Positions 41,394 through 50,256 of a stretch of 64,000 nucleotides of DNA are shown piece after piece; positions within the stretch are counted from its first letter, which is position 1; the number at the start of each line of letters is the position of its first letter. Source of the DNA: Candidatus Zipacnadia bacterium (lineage in GTDB: Bacteria; Armatimonadota; Zipacnadia; Zipacnadales; UBA5352); NCBI GenBank assembly GCA_029821735.1, contig JALGSU010000004.1:124001-188000 (forward strand), in the 5' to 3' direction. A program made the translations under genes and the position numbers. The notes beneath the pieces were generated by a model that was not told where the DNA came from, did no database searches, and saw only the letters and a program-made list of their open reading frames with translations.

Positions 41394-43316
41394 ATGGACA
41401 GGCTGACATCGATGCTGTGGAGCCTCACGCTGGCGGTCGTCATCGTCTCTATGGCGGCTGGCCCGGCTCTAGCCACTCCATTGGTACGCATCACCCAGCC
41501 CACTCACGGCCAAATGGTCACCGGGCAGATTATGATTCAGGTCGCGTACCAGAGCGACAGCACGCAGCCGATCACGCGTCTCGAAGTCTACGTGGATGAC
41601 ACGCTCGGGCACGAGTATGCCTTGGCGACGCCGCGAGCGAGCGGCGTTCAGACCTTCGCGTGGGACTTCAGCATGGCCTCGGCGAGCGCACACACCATCA
41701 GCGTTCGTGCTGTGGATGGGGCCGGAGAAGTCGGCTCATCCCAGATCACCGTTGAGGTAACACGTGCGGAGACCCCCGGGGGCGCTGACCGAGTGCCGCC
41801 GGTGGTCAATATCTACTATCCCGCCCAGGGCGCGAAAGTGTCGGGCGAGATCGAGATCCGTGCGGAGGCCACCGACAACGTGGGAGTCAAGTACGTTTTC
41901 TTCTACATCGATGGCGACCTGCATAAGATGATAATGAACGCTCCGCCCTTCGCTGACGTGTGGGACACCACCCGCACCACCGATGGCCCGCACGTGCTGC
42001 AGGTCAAAGCGCTGGACGAAGCTGAGAACTCCGCCAGTTCGGCCGAGGTGACGGTGTTCGTCGAGAACCACACGATGACCACCACGCTAGCGGCCGGCCT
42101 CGCAGCGACGCCGCCAGCCGATGCGCAGCCGAGCATGCCGGGCGTCGCGGTCAACCCGGGCACGCCGGTTCCGCCGACCATGGTGGCCGCAGCTCCGACG
42201 CTGACTGCTCCGACTGCTCCGGTGACGCAGAGGACCTTCGGGGAAGACACGCCGCAGGCGACAGTCAGCGGTGCGCGCGAGATCGAGATGGCCCCCGGCC
42301 AGATCATGCCCTCGCGCTTTGGCTACATCCCCGCGATCAGTGCCTCCGACGCCACGGTGCGCACCTCCGCTCCAGAGCGGCGGATAGCGGCCCTGCCGGT
42401 CGTGGAAGACACGAACCCGGCGGCAACCAGCTACAGCGCGCCCTCGGCCCTGCCGGAAGCTGCCACGGTCAACACACAGATGGCAGCCCTGGAGATCGCA
42501 CCCCGGCTGACGATGCCGCGGCGCAGTATTCCGGAGCTTGAGTACACAGAGATCGCCGCAGCCGGCGCAGATGGCTGGCTCACCGTGCAGCCCGTATTGG
42601 AGCTTACACCCAGTGCGATGGCGACGCCCGAGCAGCGCGTGACATCGCCGCTGACGACGCTCACCCCCAAAGAGACCCTCGTTTCCTCCGGGATGCTGGA
42701 GAGCGACGTGCGCACCGTCCTCATACACGGGCCCGGTGAACTTACGGAGACCACGATCGCATCACTGGGAGCGAGGACCAGCACACCCGCGCTTCTGCGG
42801 ACCACGACCGACCTTGATGTCACCGCTCGCGACACTGCGGTGCAGACGCTCGAGGTCGCGGTGCTGCCGACTGAGTCACTGCGCGCTGCTATCCCCGCGA
42901 ATGGCCGAATGACGACACCGTCTGGCGTCCGCATCGCGCCGGTTGCGCGGACCGACTTCGGCGACATCAAGATTCTGTTCGATGCCGAAGCCCTGGCGCT
43001 CCTGGCCGACCCGGAGGTCAAGGACGGTCTGTCGATCGCGCCGCTTCGGGAAATCTTCGAGCACACCGACGGCATGCTCTACTGGTACCCGGTTGAGAAG
43101 CGAGTGCGTGCTGTCAACGCTGACACCGATATCAGCCTGCAGATCGGCGATCCGCAGGTGAAGGTCAACGACCAGACGCAGACACTCGTGGTCGCGCCCT
43201 ATATCAAGCAGGGCCGGACCATGGTGCCGCTGCAGTTCATCGCCGACACGCTCGACGTGACGGTGACCTTCAACCCGGACACGGGTCAGATCTGCCTGAC
43301 CAGCAACAAGTTCTAG
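41394..43316 (+). CDS. Secreted Ig-like protein with a copper-amine-oxidase N-like C-terminus
   Basis: The 640-residue protein has a signal peptide (LWSLTLAVVIVSMAAGPALA). Two Ig-like domains follow (about residues 30-122 and 130-225; VRITQPTHGQMVTGQIMIQV and VNIYYPAQGAKVSGEIEIRA). A Pro/Thr/Ala-rich region of roughly 290 residues, likely disordered or wall-spanning, leads to a C-terminal copper amine oxidase N-like domain (about residues 520-640; YIKQGRTMVPLQFIADTL). This layout suggests a surface or cell-wall stalk protein. No sortase motif is visible. ATG 41394 follows GGGAGGG. A strong hairpin follows the stop. Confidence 0.72.
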   Translation: MDRLTSMLWSLTLAVVIVSMAAGPALATPLVRITQPTHGQMVTGQIMIQVAYQSDSTQPITRLEVYVDDTLGHEYALATPRASGVQTFAWDFSMASASAHTISVRAVDGAGEVGSSQITVEVTRAETPGGADRVPPVVNIYYPAQGAKVSGEIEIRAEATDNVGVKYVFFYIDGDLHKMIMNAPPFADVWDTTRTTDGPHVLQVKALDEAENSASSAEVTVFVENHTMTTTLAAGLAATPPADAQPSMPGVAVNPGTPVPPTMVAAAPTLTAPTAPVTQRTFGEDTPQATVSGAREIEMAPGQIMPSRFGYIPAISASDATVRTSAPERRIAALPVVEDTNPAATSYSAPSALPEAATVNTQMAALEIAPRLTMPRRSIPELEYTEIAAAGADGWLTVQPVLELTPSAMATPEQRVTSPLTTLTPKETLVSSGMLESDVRTVLIHGPGELTETTIASLGARTSTPALLRTTTDLDVTARDTAVQTLEVAVLPTESLRAAIPANGRMTTPSGVRIAPVARTDFGDIKILFDAEALALLADPEVKDGLSIAPLREIFEHTDGMLYWYPVEKRVRAVNADTDISLQIGDPQVKVNDQTQTLVVAPYIKQGRTMVPLQFIADTLDVTVTFNPDTGQICLTSNKF

Positions 43317-43361
43317 GGGCGCGGGCCACCATGACGGTGGCGTGAAGCCCCGAAGCAGACC

Positions 43362-43397
43362 GACACCAGCCCCAAATGAGCGCTTGGGGCTGGTGTC
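43362..43397 (+). terminator. Perfect 14-bp hairpin upstream of lysA
   Basis: GACACCAGCCCCAA and TTGGGGCTGGTGTC pair without mismatch around an 8-base loop (ATGAGCGC), 45 bases after the stop at 43316. ATACTT follows, a weak T-poor tract. It separates the surface-protein gene from the lysA operon. Confidence 0.7.
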
Positions 43398-43466
43398 ATA
43401 CTTAGCAGGCGGAGTCCGGACGCGAACCCGCGGGCGCGCGCTCCGCCGGGAAGAGCAGGACGAGGC

Positions 43467-44777
43467 ATGTCTCCCAACACCATGAAGATCATCAACGACG
43501 CCGGCCACCTCACAGTGGGTGGGTGCGACGTCGTGGACCTGGCTGCGGAGTTCGGCACTCCGCTGTATCTCTTCGACGAGGGCTTCATCCGCAACCGTTG
43601 TCGGGAGTACCTCGACGAGTTCGGGAAGCGCTACCCGAAAGTGGAAATTGCCTACGCAAGCAAGGCTGCGCTGACCGGTGCCATCGCCAGGATAATGGAC
43701 CAGGAGGGCATGGCGCTGGACGTCGCCTCCGCCGGCGAGTTGTATACTGCTCTGCAGGCGAATTTCCCTGCCGATCGCATCAAGATGCACGGGAACTTCA
43801 AGTCTGATCTGGAAATGCGCATGGCCATCGAGTCCGGCGTGGGCCGGATCGTCGTCGACAGCCTGGACGAACTGGATCGACTGAACGCGCTTGCCAGCGA
43901 GATCGGCCAGCCCGCGAACCTGCTCATTCGCGTGCGCCCCGGCATCGACACACACACACACGAACTGATCCAGACCGGGCAAGTCGACAGCAAGTTCGGG
44001 ATGGGCATTTACGGTGGGGAAGCTGAGGAGGCCGTGCGCCGCGCGCTGGTGGGCGAGAACCTTGTCCTCCACGGGCTGCACTGCCACATCGGCTCGCAGC
44101 TCCTGGAGATCGATGGCTTCGAGCGCGCGGTGGATCTGATGCTTGAGTTCATCAGCCACCTGCGGTCCGAGATGGGCTGGGAGTGCGAGGACCTGGACCT
44201 GGGCGGTGGCCTCGGCATCCGCTATACTGAGAAAGACTATCCGCCGAGCGTCACCGAGCTGGCGGAGATCATGTCCGCGCGCCTGCTCGCCAAGCTCAGT
44301 GAGCACGGACTGCCGGAGCCGCGGCTGATACTGGAGCCGGGCCGGTCGATCGTGGGCGAAGCGGGTGTGACCGTCTACAGCGTTGGCGTCGTGAAGCAGA
44401 TCCCGGACCTGCGCACCTACGTGTCGGTTGACGGTGGGCTCAGCGACAACCCGCGGCCCGCGCTCTATGATGCGGTCTATGAGGCCATCGTGGCCAACAA
44501 GGCCGACCAAGAGCCGAGCCAGTGGGTGCGAGTGGCGGGCAAACACTGCGAGACGGACACGCTCATTGATGACATCCTGATCCAGGATGTAGAGCCCGGT
44601 GACCTGCTCGCGGTCTTCGCGACGGGCGCGTACAACTACGCGATGGCATCCAACTACAACCGCTTCACGCGGCCAGCAGTCGTCTTGTGCAACAACGGTG
44701 AGGCCGCGCTGATCGTGAAGCGAGAGACGCTCGACGACATTGTGTCGCATGACGTGATCCCTGCGCATCTGCAGTAG
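43467..44777 (+). CDS. lysA: Diaminopimelate decarboxylase
   Basis: The 436-residue PLP enzyme converts meso-diaminopimelate to lysine. Lys66 in AYASKA is the Schiff-base lysine. HIGSQ, the PLP-phosphate GGGLGIRY loop and EPGRSIVGEAG are present. The catalytic cysteine near the C-terminus sits in KHCETDT where the family usually reads CESGD. ATG 43467 has AGGACGAGG upstream; an ATG 15 bases later is also possible. The gene begins a long collinear run with the first tRNA nucleotidyltransferase 14 bases after its stop. Diaminopimelate also serves as the peptidoglycan cross-link residue. Confidence 0.93.
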   Translation: MSPNTMKIINDAGHLTVGGCDVVDLAAEFGTPLYLFDEGFIRNRCREYLDEFGKRYPKVEIAYASKAALTGAIARIMDQEGMALDVASAGELYTALQANFPADRIKMHGNFKSDLEMRMAIESGVGRIVVDSLDELDRLNALASEIGQPANLLIRVRPGIDTHTHELIQTGQVDSKFGMGIYGGEAEEAVRRALVGENLVLHGLHCHIGSQLLEIDGFERAVDLMLEFISHLRSEMGWECEDLDLGGGLGIRYTEKDYPPSVTELAEIMSARLLAKLSEHGLPEPRLILEPGRSIVGEAGVTVYSVGVVKQIPDLRTYVSVDGGLSDNPRPALYDAVYEAIVANKADQEPSQWVRVAGKHCETDTLIDDILIQDVEPGDLLAVFATGAYNYAMASNYNRFTRPAVVLCNNGEAALIVKRETLDDIVSHDVIPAHLQ

Positions 44778-44791
44778 TATTGCGAGGCGCG

Positions 44792-46033
44792 ATGGAACTC
44801 CTGGTGGGACCCGAGCGGCAATGGTTGGCGCGGCTGGGCGAGATCGCGGCTGCGGCGGGTGCGAGAGCCTGGCTGGTCGGCGGCCCCGTGCGCGACGTGT
44901 TGCTCGGCCTGCCCCGACCTGACACTGACCTGGCGATTGAGGGCCCGGTGGGCGAAGTCGCCGAGGCGGTGGCATGCGAGCTTGGCGGACGCGTGCGCAA
45001 AACCACGCAGTTCATGACCACCACGGTTGTGACGGCGGACGGCGACGAGATCGACATCGCTCACACGCGCGTCGAGCGCTACGAGTCACCCGGGGCGCTG
45101 CCGACGGTTGCCGCAGCTGCTTTGCCGGACGACCTGGCGCGCCGAGATTTCACCGTCAACGCCATGGCGTTTGCATTGCACCCGGACGTCTTCGGTGAGT
45201 TGCTCGACCCCTACGGCGGGCGCGAGGACTTGAGCGAGGGCGTGCTTCGCGTCCTGCACGCGGCAAGCTTCGAGGACGACCCGACGCGCATGCTGCGCGC
45301 CGCGCGTTTCATGCTGAGGCTTGACCTTCGGCTTGAGGAGAGCACGGCCGACCTACTGGCCCGCGCTGTCGGCGAGGGTCGGCTCGCCTCCGTGTCCGGC
45401 GCGAGGATACGCAATGAGTTGCGGCGAATCTTCGCCCTGAGTCCCGCTGGCGCGCTGACTGCTATTCAGAATCTCGGCCTGATTGAGGGCATGGGTCTGC
45501 CGCCAGCTGACGAGCCGGTGATGACGCGTTGTGGGCGGATCGAGCAAGCCGCGCAGTCGCTCGGGCTGGCAATCGATGGTCCGACAGCGTTGGCTGCGTG
45601 TCTGGGGTTGTACGCGCAGGGAGTTGGCGTAGGACCAGATGATCTCGCCGAGCGCCTGATGCTGGATGGCGCGGAACAAGACGGGATGGCGCAGGCGTGT
45701 GCGCTGGTGCACTCCCCGCCGGATCAGTTGCTGGGCGGCGGGCCTGACAGTGAACTGTTCTTCGCACTTGAGAGTGTCAGGGCGGCGGGCGCACTGGCCT
45801 GCTGGGCGGCGTCGGGTGATGCTGAGCGTAGTCGCCTGGAGCATTACTGGCGGGCGTTACGTGGGACCCGGGCCGAAATCACTGGCGCCGACCTGATCGA
45901 AGCCGGACACGAGCCAGGGCCGGAGTTCTCCGCGGCGTTGCGCGCTGCGGCGTCCGCGAAGATTGACCACGGGGCCGACCGGGATGCGCAACTACGCGCC
46001 GCACTAAGCACGATCGGCGAAACAGAAGGGTGA
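44792..46033 (+). CDS. Class II tRNA nucleotidyltransferase without HD domain (first copy)
   Basis: The 413-residue protein belongs to the class II CCA-adding/poly(A) polymerase family. It has LVGGPVRDVLLG near residues 28-39 (the family usually reads GGAVRD) and the catalytic Asp pair PDTDLAI (Asp44, Asp46). DLARRDFTVNAMAF and EDDPTRMLRAARF complete the head and neck, and ITGADLIEAGHEPGP is the C-terminal motif. It has no HD motif. A second family member with an HD domain lies seven genes downstream in the same run, which suggests a CC-adding plus A-adding division. The ATG at 44792 is chosen over a TTG at 44780. Confidence 0.85.
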   Translation: MELLVGPERQWLARLGEIAAAAGARAWLVGGPVRDVLLGLPRPDTDLAIEGPVGEVAEAVACELGGRVRKTTQFMTTTVVTADGDEIDIAHTRVERYESPGALPTVAAAALPDDLARRDFTVNAMAFALHPDVFGELLDPYGGREDLSEGVLRVLHAASFEDDPTRMLRAARFMLRLDLRLEESTADLLARAVGEGRLASVSGARIRNELRRIFALSPAGALTAIQNLGLIEGMGLPPADEPVMTRCGRIEQAAQSLGLAIDGPTALAACLGLYAQGVGVGPDDLAERLMLDGAEQDGMAQACALVHSPPDQLLGGGPDSELFFALESVRAAGALACWAASGDAERSRLEHYWRALRGTRAEITGADLIEAGHEPGPEFSAALRAAASAKIDHGADRDAQLRAALSTIGETEG

Positions 46034-46044
46034 ACTGACGCGCG

Positions 46045-46683
46045 ATGCTGCTGGATGTGCTTCTGTCGAGCGACTCAATTGCGACCAAGCTTCCCTTCCT
46101 GCTCAGTTGGCTGGTGGCGATCACTATCGCGCTGACCGTGCATGAGTTTGCGCACGCAAAGCGGGCGGACATGGCGGGCGATCCGACGCCGCGGATGAAC
46201 GGGCGCGTTTCGCTCAACCCGCTTGACCACTACGACCCTATCGGCACCACGATGATTCTGCTGTTCGGCATGGGGTGGGGCCGGCCGGTTCCAGTGAACC
46301 CTATGCTATTCCGCAAGCCGCGCCGCGACGGGATCATGGTCGCGCTGTGGGGGGCGCTGGCGAATTTCATCACGGCAGCGATCTTCGCGATCCCACTTCG
46401 CGCGGGCTTTGCGGGGGAGTATGTGCTGCCGTTGATGATAATCGTGATGCTGAATCTGTTGCTGGGTTGTTTCAACCTGCTTCCCTTCGGACCGCTGGAC
46501 GGGCAGTCCGTGGTATCAGGGCTGCTGCCAGCGGACAAAGCCCGGCGCTTCGACGAGTTCTCCGCACGCTGGGGAATGATGTTGCTTCTCGCCGTCATTA
46601 TCATCTACCCGCTGCGCCAGGCCCTCGTCTGGGGTCCGGTGTCGCTGCTGCTTTACCTGTTGACCGGACTACGAATGTTCTGA
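46045..46683 (+). CDS. M50-family membrane metalloprotease (site-2-protease type)
   Basis: The 212-residue integral membrane protein has the zinc motif HEFAHAKR (His33, Glu34, His37) in its first hydrophobic segment. The third ligand motif is NLLPFGPLDGQSV, the N-x-x-P-x-x-P-L-D-G signature, and several more membrane segments follow. It is a short form without PDZ or CBS domains, as in Bacillus YwhC-like members. Such enzymes cut membrane-embedded regulators; the substrate is unknown. It starts 11 bases after the nucleotidyltransferase and is followed by trpS 19 bases later. Confidence 0.87.
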   Translation: MLLDVLLSSDSIATKLPFLLSWLVAITIALTVHEFAHAKRADMAGDPTPRMNGRVSLNPLDHYDPIGTTMILLFGMGWGRPVPVNPMLFRKPRRDGIMVALWGALANFITAAIFAIPLRAGFAGEYVLPLMIIVMLNLLLGCFNLLPFGPLDGQSVVSGLLPADKARRFDEFSARWGMMLLLAVIIIYPLRQALVWGPVSLLLYLLTGLRMF

Positions 46684-46702
46684 CGCACCGGGAGTGAGTC
46701 GC

Positions 46703-47704
46703 ATGGCCAAGAAAGGGCGTATCCTCAGCGGGCACCGACCGACGGGCCTGCTGCACATCGGGCATTACGAAGGCACTCTGCGTAACTGGGCCGCGATGCA
46801 GGATGACTACGAGTGCTTCTTCGAGATCGCTGACTGGCACGCCCTGACCACGGGCTTTGATGAGACCGATCAGATGCCCGAGCGGATCGAGCAACTTGCG
46901 GTTGACTGGCTGGCGTCGGGGCTCGACCCCGATCGCAGTGTGCTCTTCGTGCAGTCGCAGGTGATGGAGCATGCCGAGCTGCACCTGCTGCTTAGCATGG
47001 TGACGCCGGTCTCATGGCTGGAGCGGTGCCCGACCTACAAGGACCAGATCGCGAACCTGCGCGACAGCGACGGGGCGGGCCCGGGCCACGGTCTGCTGGG
47101 CTACCCTGTACTGCAGGCCGCTGACATCATCATCTACAAGGCGAACGTGGTGCCGGTCGGGGAGGATCAGCTCCCTCACCTGGAGCTGACCCGTGAGATT
47201 GTGCGCCGCTTCAACAACTTCTTCGGCGACATCTTCCCCGAGCCCGAAGCGCTCCTGAGCGCCTTCGCGATGGTGCCGGGCACTGACGGCCGAAAGATGA
47301 GCAAGTCCTACGGGAACGCCATCAACCTCGCGGACACGCCCGACGAGGTCGCCAAGAAGATGAAGTCGATGTTCACAGACCCGGAGAAGCAACGCATGGG
47401 CGATCCGGGACACCCGGACGCGTGCCCGGTTTACAGCTATCATCAGATGTACGGTGACGAGGCCCGTTGCGCCGAGATCAAAGCGGGCTGCGAGTCCGGG
47501 GAACTCGGCTGCGTGGTCTGCAAGGGCGAAGCAACCGAGAAGACGCTGGAGGCACTGGGGCCTGTCATGCAGAAACGTCATGAGCTGGCCGGTGACCTTG
47601 GGTACGTGCGTGGCGTGTTGGCCGAAGGCAAGGAGAAGGCACGCGAGGTCGCTGCGGCCAGCATGGACGAAGTGCGCCGAGCGATGCACCTCGGCGGCAT
47701 ATAG
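46703..47704 (+). CDS. trpS: Tryptophanyl-tRNA synthetase
   Basis: The 333-residue enzyme charges tRNA-Trp. It has the class I HIGH motif LLHIGHYEG (His18-His21) and the KMSKS motif RKMSKSYGN near residue 197. It also has LGYPVLQAADIIIY and VGEDQLPHLELTREI. ATG 46703 is the start, with GGGAGTGA just upstream; a GTG three codons earlier is less likely. It sits between the M50 peptidase and the sugar nucleotidyltransferase genes. Confidence 0.96.
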   Translation: MAKKGRILSGHRPTGLLHIGHYEGTLRNWAAMQDDYECFFEIADWHALTTGFDETDQMPERIEQLAVDWLASGLDPDRSVLFVQSQVMEHAELHLLLSMVTPVSWLERCPTYKDQIANLRDSDGAGPGHGLLGYPVLQAADIIIYKANVVPVGEDQLPHLELTREIVRRFNNFFGDIFPEPEALLSAFAMVPGTDGRKMSKSYGNAINLADTPDEVAKKMKSMFTDPEKQRMGDPGHPDACPVYSYHQMYGDEARCAEIKAGCESGELGCVVCKGEATEKTLEALGPVMQKRHELAGDLGYVRGVLAEGKEKAREVAAASMDEVRRAMHLGGI

Positions 47705-47722
47705 TCTGGCAGGGAGACCAGG

Positions 47723-48787
47723 ATGAAAGCAGTGCTACTGTGCGCCGGGGAAGGCACGCGGTTGCGTCCGCTAACGAATGCGCGCCCCAAGCATCTGCTG
47801 CCGGTTGGCGGCAGGCCGGTGCTTGACCACGTGCTCGCCTCGCTCGCGGAGGCCGGTATTGACGAGGCCGTCTTCGTGGTCAGCCCGAACGCTCCGGAAC
47901 TTCGCGAGTACATCGCCGACGGTTCTCGCTGGGGCATGAGTGTTGATTTCGCCATTCAGGAAAGCCCGAGAGGGCTGGCGGACGCGGTGCGCTGTGCAGA
48001 GGACCAAGTGGTCGGCGAACGCTTCATCGTCTACTTGGGCGACGATCTGCTCGGCGATGGCGTTACTGACTTCGTGGGCGAGTTCATGAGTTCAGGCGCC
48101 TCGGCGTCGCTGATCGTCAAGCCCGTTGAGGACCCGCGCCAGTTCGGGGTGGTCGTCGTCGAGGGCGGTAAGGTGACGCGGCTGGTCGAGAAGCCAGCCG
48201 ATCCGCCGAGTGATCTGGCGATTGTCGGCGTCTACGGCTTCGGCCCCGAGATCTTCGACGCGATCGGGCGGATCAAACCATCCGCCCGCGGCGAACTGGA
48301 GATTACCGACGCGATCCATGATCTGCTTGTCAGTGGCGGCCGCGTCGACTACCATGTGACGGAAGGCTTCTGGGCGGACGCGGGTTCGCTGGAAGCCTTG
48401 CTCCGAGCGAACGAGTACTACATCCAACGCGAGGGCCAGCAGATTGACGGTGACGTGACCGGCTGTGTCATTGACGGCGCGGTGTTGGTCCGGCCGGGCG
48501 CAGTGGTTCGCGACTCGCAGTTGCAGGGCCCATGCCTGGTGTGCGCGGGCAGCACAGTCACCGGCAGTCAGCTCGGGCCCAACGTAACCGTGGGCGCTGG
48601 ATGCACAGTCACCGACAGCGTTGTTCGCAGCAGCATTCTGGATGCTGGCTGCAGGATCGATGCGTTGGCCGGTGGGCTGGTAGACTCAGTGCTCGGGCAG
48701 CAGGTCTGCGTCAACGTGACCGGGGATGATCCGCACACGTGTCTTCTGGCGGAGGACAACACGACCATCGCTGATACACCGGGGTAG
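47723..48787 (+). CDS. Sugar-phosphate nucleotidyltransferase with left-handed-helix C-terminus
   Basis: The 354-residue protein starts with the NDP-sugar pyrophosphorylase motif CAGEGTRLRPLTNARPKHLLPVGGRPVL. FIVYLGDDLL and RLVEKPADPPSD match the long RfbA/StrD-like thymidylyltransferase group. The C-terminal residues from about 250 (GDVTGCVIDGAVLVRPGAVV) read as a left-handed beta-helix hexapeptide domain. It couples NTP and a sugar 1-phosphate; glucose-1-phosphate with dTTP is the most likely pair, but this is inferred. AGGGAGACCAGG lies before ATG 47723, and scpA follows. Confidence 0.87.
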   Translation: MKAVLLCAGEGTRLRPLTNARPKHLLPVGGRPVLDHVLASLAEAGIDEAVFVVSPNAPELREYIADGSRWGMSVDFAIQESPRGLADAVRCAEDQVVGERFIVYLGDDLLGDGVTDFVGEFMSSGASASLIVKPVEDPRQFGVVVVEGGKVTRLVEKPADPPSDLAIVGVYGFGPEIFDAIGRIKPSARGELEITDAIHDLLVSGGRVDYHVTEGFWADAGSLEALLRANEYYIQREGQQIDGDVTGCVIDGAVLVRPGAVVRDSQLQGPCLVCAGSTVTGSQLGPNVTVGAGCTVTDSVVRSSILDAGCRIDALAGGLVDSVLGQQVCVNVTGDDPHTCLLAEDNTTIADTPG

Positions 48788-48820
48788 TGACGGCGGGCTG
48801 TGGCGCCATCGAGCATAGGC

Positions 48821-49582
48821 ATGCAATTTGAGCAGTTCACGGGCCACCGGGTGGCGATCGAGATCTTCGAGGGCCCGCTGGACCTGCTTCTTCATCTGGT
48901 AAGGCGCGAGGACGTCGAGGCGTCGGAGGTCGACACCGCGCGCATTACGCAGGGCTTCCTCGACTACCTGAGAACGATGCAGCAGATCAACATCACGTTC
49001 GCGGGTGAGTTCGTCGTGATGGCCGCCACACTTCTGCTGCTCAAGTCCCGCAGCCTCTTGCCGCGCGACGAGCCGGTCGAGGAAGAGGAGGACGCGCTGG
49101 AGGATCCGGGCGTCCAATTGGCCCGCAGGCTGGCGGAGTACCGGACCTTCAAAGAGGCGGCCGAGGTTCTGGGCAGTGCGCAGGAGGCCCGCAAGCAGAT
49201 ATACCTGAGGCCACTGCTCGACGACGATCAGGTGGGCGCGGGGGTGGTCCCCCTGGACGACGTCTCGGTCTTTGACATGGTTGCGGCCATGCAGGAGATG
49301 CTTTCGCGGGCCAGAGAGTTGCCGCCACAGACTATCCACCGCGAGCGGATCTCGGTGGCGGAGCGCATTGACCAGATCGCCGGGCAACTGCAGAGAGCGC
49401 GCGGCGAGGCGACTTACTTCGACGATCTGTGTCCAGAGGGCACGACGCGCGTGTTCATCGTGGTCACCTTCCTCGCGGTCCTCGAGTTGATCCGCCGCGG
49501 CCAACTGCGAGTGAGGCAGGAGCAACTATTCGGCCGCATCGAGGTATACATGAACGACACGGAAGACGAGGCACAGCAGTGA
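48821..49582 (+). CDS. scpA: Segregation and condensation protein A
   Basis: The product of about 253 residues has the ScpA kleisin opening VAIEIFEGPLDLLLHLVRRE. FAGEFVVMAATLLLLKSRSLLP is the helical signature, and the C-terminal winged-helix end has TRVFIVVTFLAVLELIRRGQLRVRQE. ScpA links the two Smc heads in the condensin complex. The start is either ATG 48821 or GTG 48800; neither has a strong Shine-Dalgarno sequence. The scpB GTG overlaps its TGA (GTGA), so the two are coupled, as in many bacteria. The acidic middle (EEEEDALEDPG) is lineage-specific. Confidence 0.93.
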   Translation: MQFEQFTGHRVAIEIFEGPLDLLLHLVRREDVEASEVDTARITQGFLDYLRTMQQINITFAGEFVVMAATLLLLKSRSLLPRDEPVEEEEDALEDPGVQLARRLAEYRTFKEAAEVLGSAQEARKQIYLRPLLDDDQVGAGVVPLDDVSVFDMVAAMQEMLSRARELPPQTIHRERISVAERIDQIAGQLQRARGEATYFDDLCPEGTTRVFIVVTFLAVLELIRRGQLRVRQEQLFGRIEVYMNDTEDEAQQ

Positions 49583-50256
49583 GCGAGGACAGACTGCACA
49601 CGACAAAGGCCTTGGAGGCCATCATATTCGCCGCTGACGAACCGTGCGATGAGGCCCGGCTCGCAACCGTTCTGGAAGTATCGCTTGAGGAGCTGGAGGG
49701 GCTGATCGCCGAGCTGCACAGGCTGCTGGAGAGCAGCGCCCTGCACCTGGTGCGCCTCGCGGGTGGCTATCACTTGGCGACGCGCCCCCAGTTCGCCGAC
49801 TACGTGCAGCGTCTGCGCGAGCCCGAGCCTGAGAAGCTCTCGCGCCAGGCCATGGAGACGCTTGCGATCGTGGCCTACCGCCAGCCGATCACTCGGCCCG
49901 AAATCGACGAGATCCGCGGCGTCAACTCATCGGGGGCCGTCAACAGTCTGTTGGGTAAGGGGCTGGTGGCCATCTCGGGGCGCAAGACCGCGCCCGGGCG
50001 ACCCTTCATGTTCTCCAGCACTCCCCACTTCCTGTCGGCCTTCGGTCTGAACGATCTGGATGAACTCCCGCAACTCTCCGAGCCGGACGCTGAACTGCTT
50101 CAAGCACTGGCGGCCAAAGTGGCTGCCGGCGAGTTGGGGGAGGACGACGAGGCGACTGACGAGGCCCATGGCGATGAGGACGAAACCGACGACGAGGCGG
50201 CCGACGACTCCCCCCTGCAGAATGAGGAGCACGACTCCGCTACTCAGGAGCAATGA
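49579..50256 (+). CDS. scpB: Segregation and condensation protein B
   Basis: The 225-residue protein has the paired winged-helix layout of ScpB (TTKALEAIIFAADEP and LETLAIVAYRQPITRPEIDEIRG-type segments, here SRQAMETLAIVAYRQP). The RGVNSSGAVNSLL loop and the GRPFMFSSTPHFLSAFGL region are typical. It binds ScpA in the Smc complex. The GTG at 49579 overlaps the scpA stop. The C-terminal 45 residues are strongly Asp/Glu-rich and not part of the fold. Its TGA overlaps the ATG of the carboxypeptidase gene. Confidence 0.93.
   Translation: MSEDRLHTTKALEAIIFAADEPCDEARLATVLEVSLEELEGLIAELHRLLESSALHLVRLAGGYHLATRPQFADYVQRLREPEPEKLSRQAMETLAIVAYRQPITRPEIDEIRGVNSSGAVNSLLGKGLVAISGRKTAPGRPFMFSSTPHFLSAFGLNDLDELPQLSEPDAELLQALAAKVAAGELGEDDEATDEAHGDEDETDDEAADDSPLQNEEHDSATQEQ

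Noticed and set aside
42876-44975. 699-residue minus-strand reading frame antisense to lysA
   Set aside because: lysA is clear on the plus strand, and the antisense frame crosses the strong hairpin and two gene ends with no motif.
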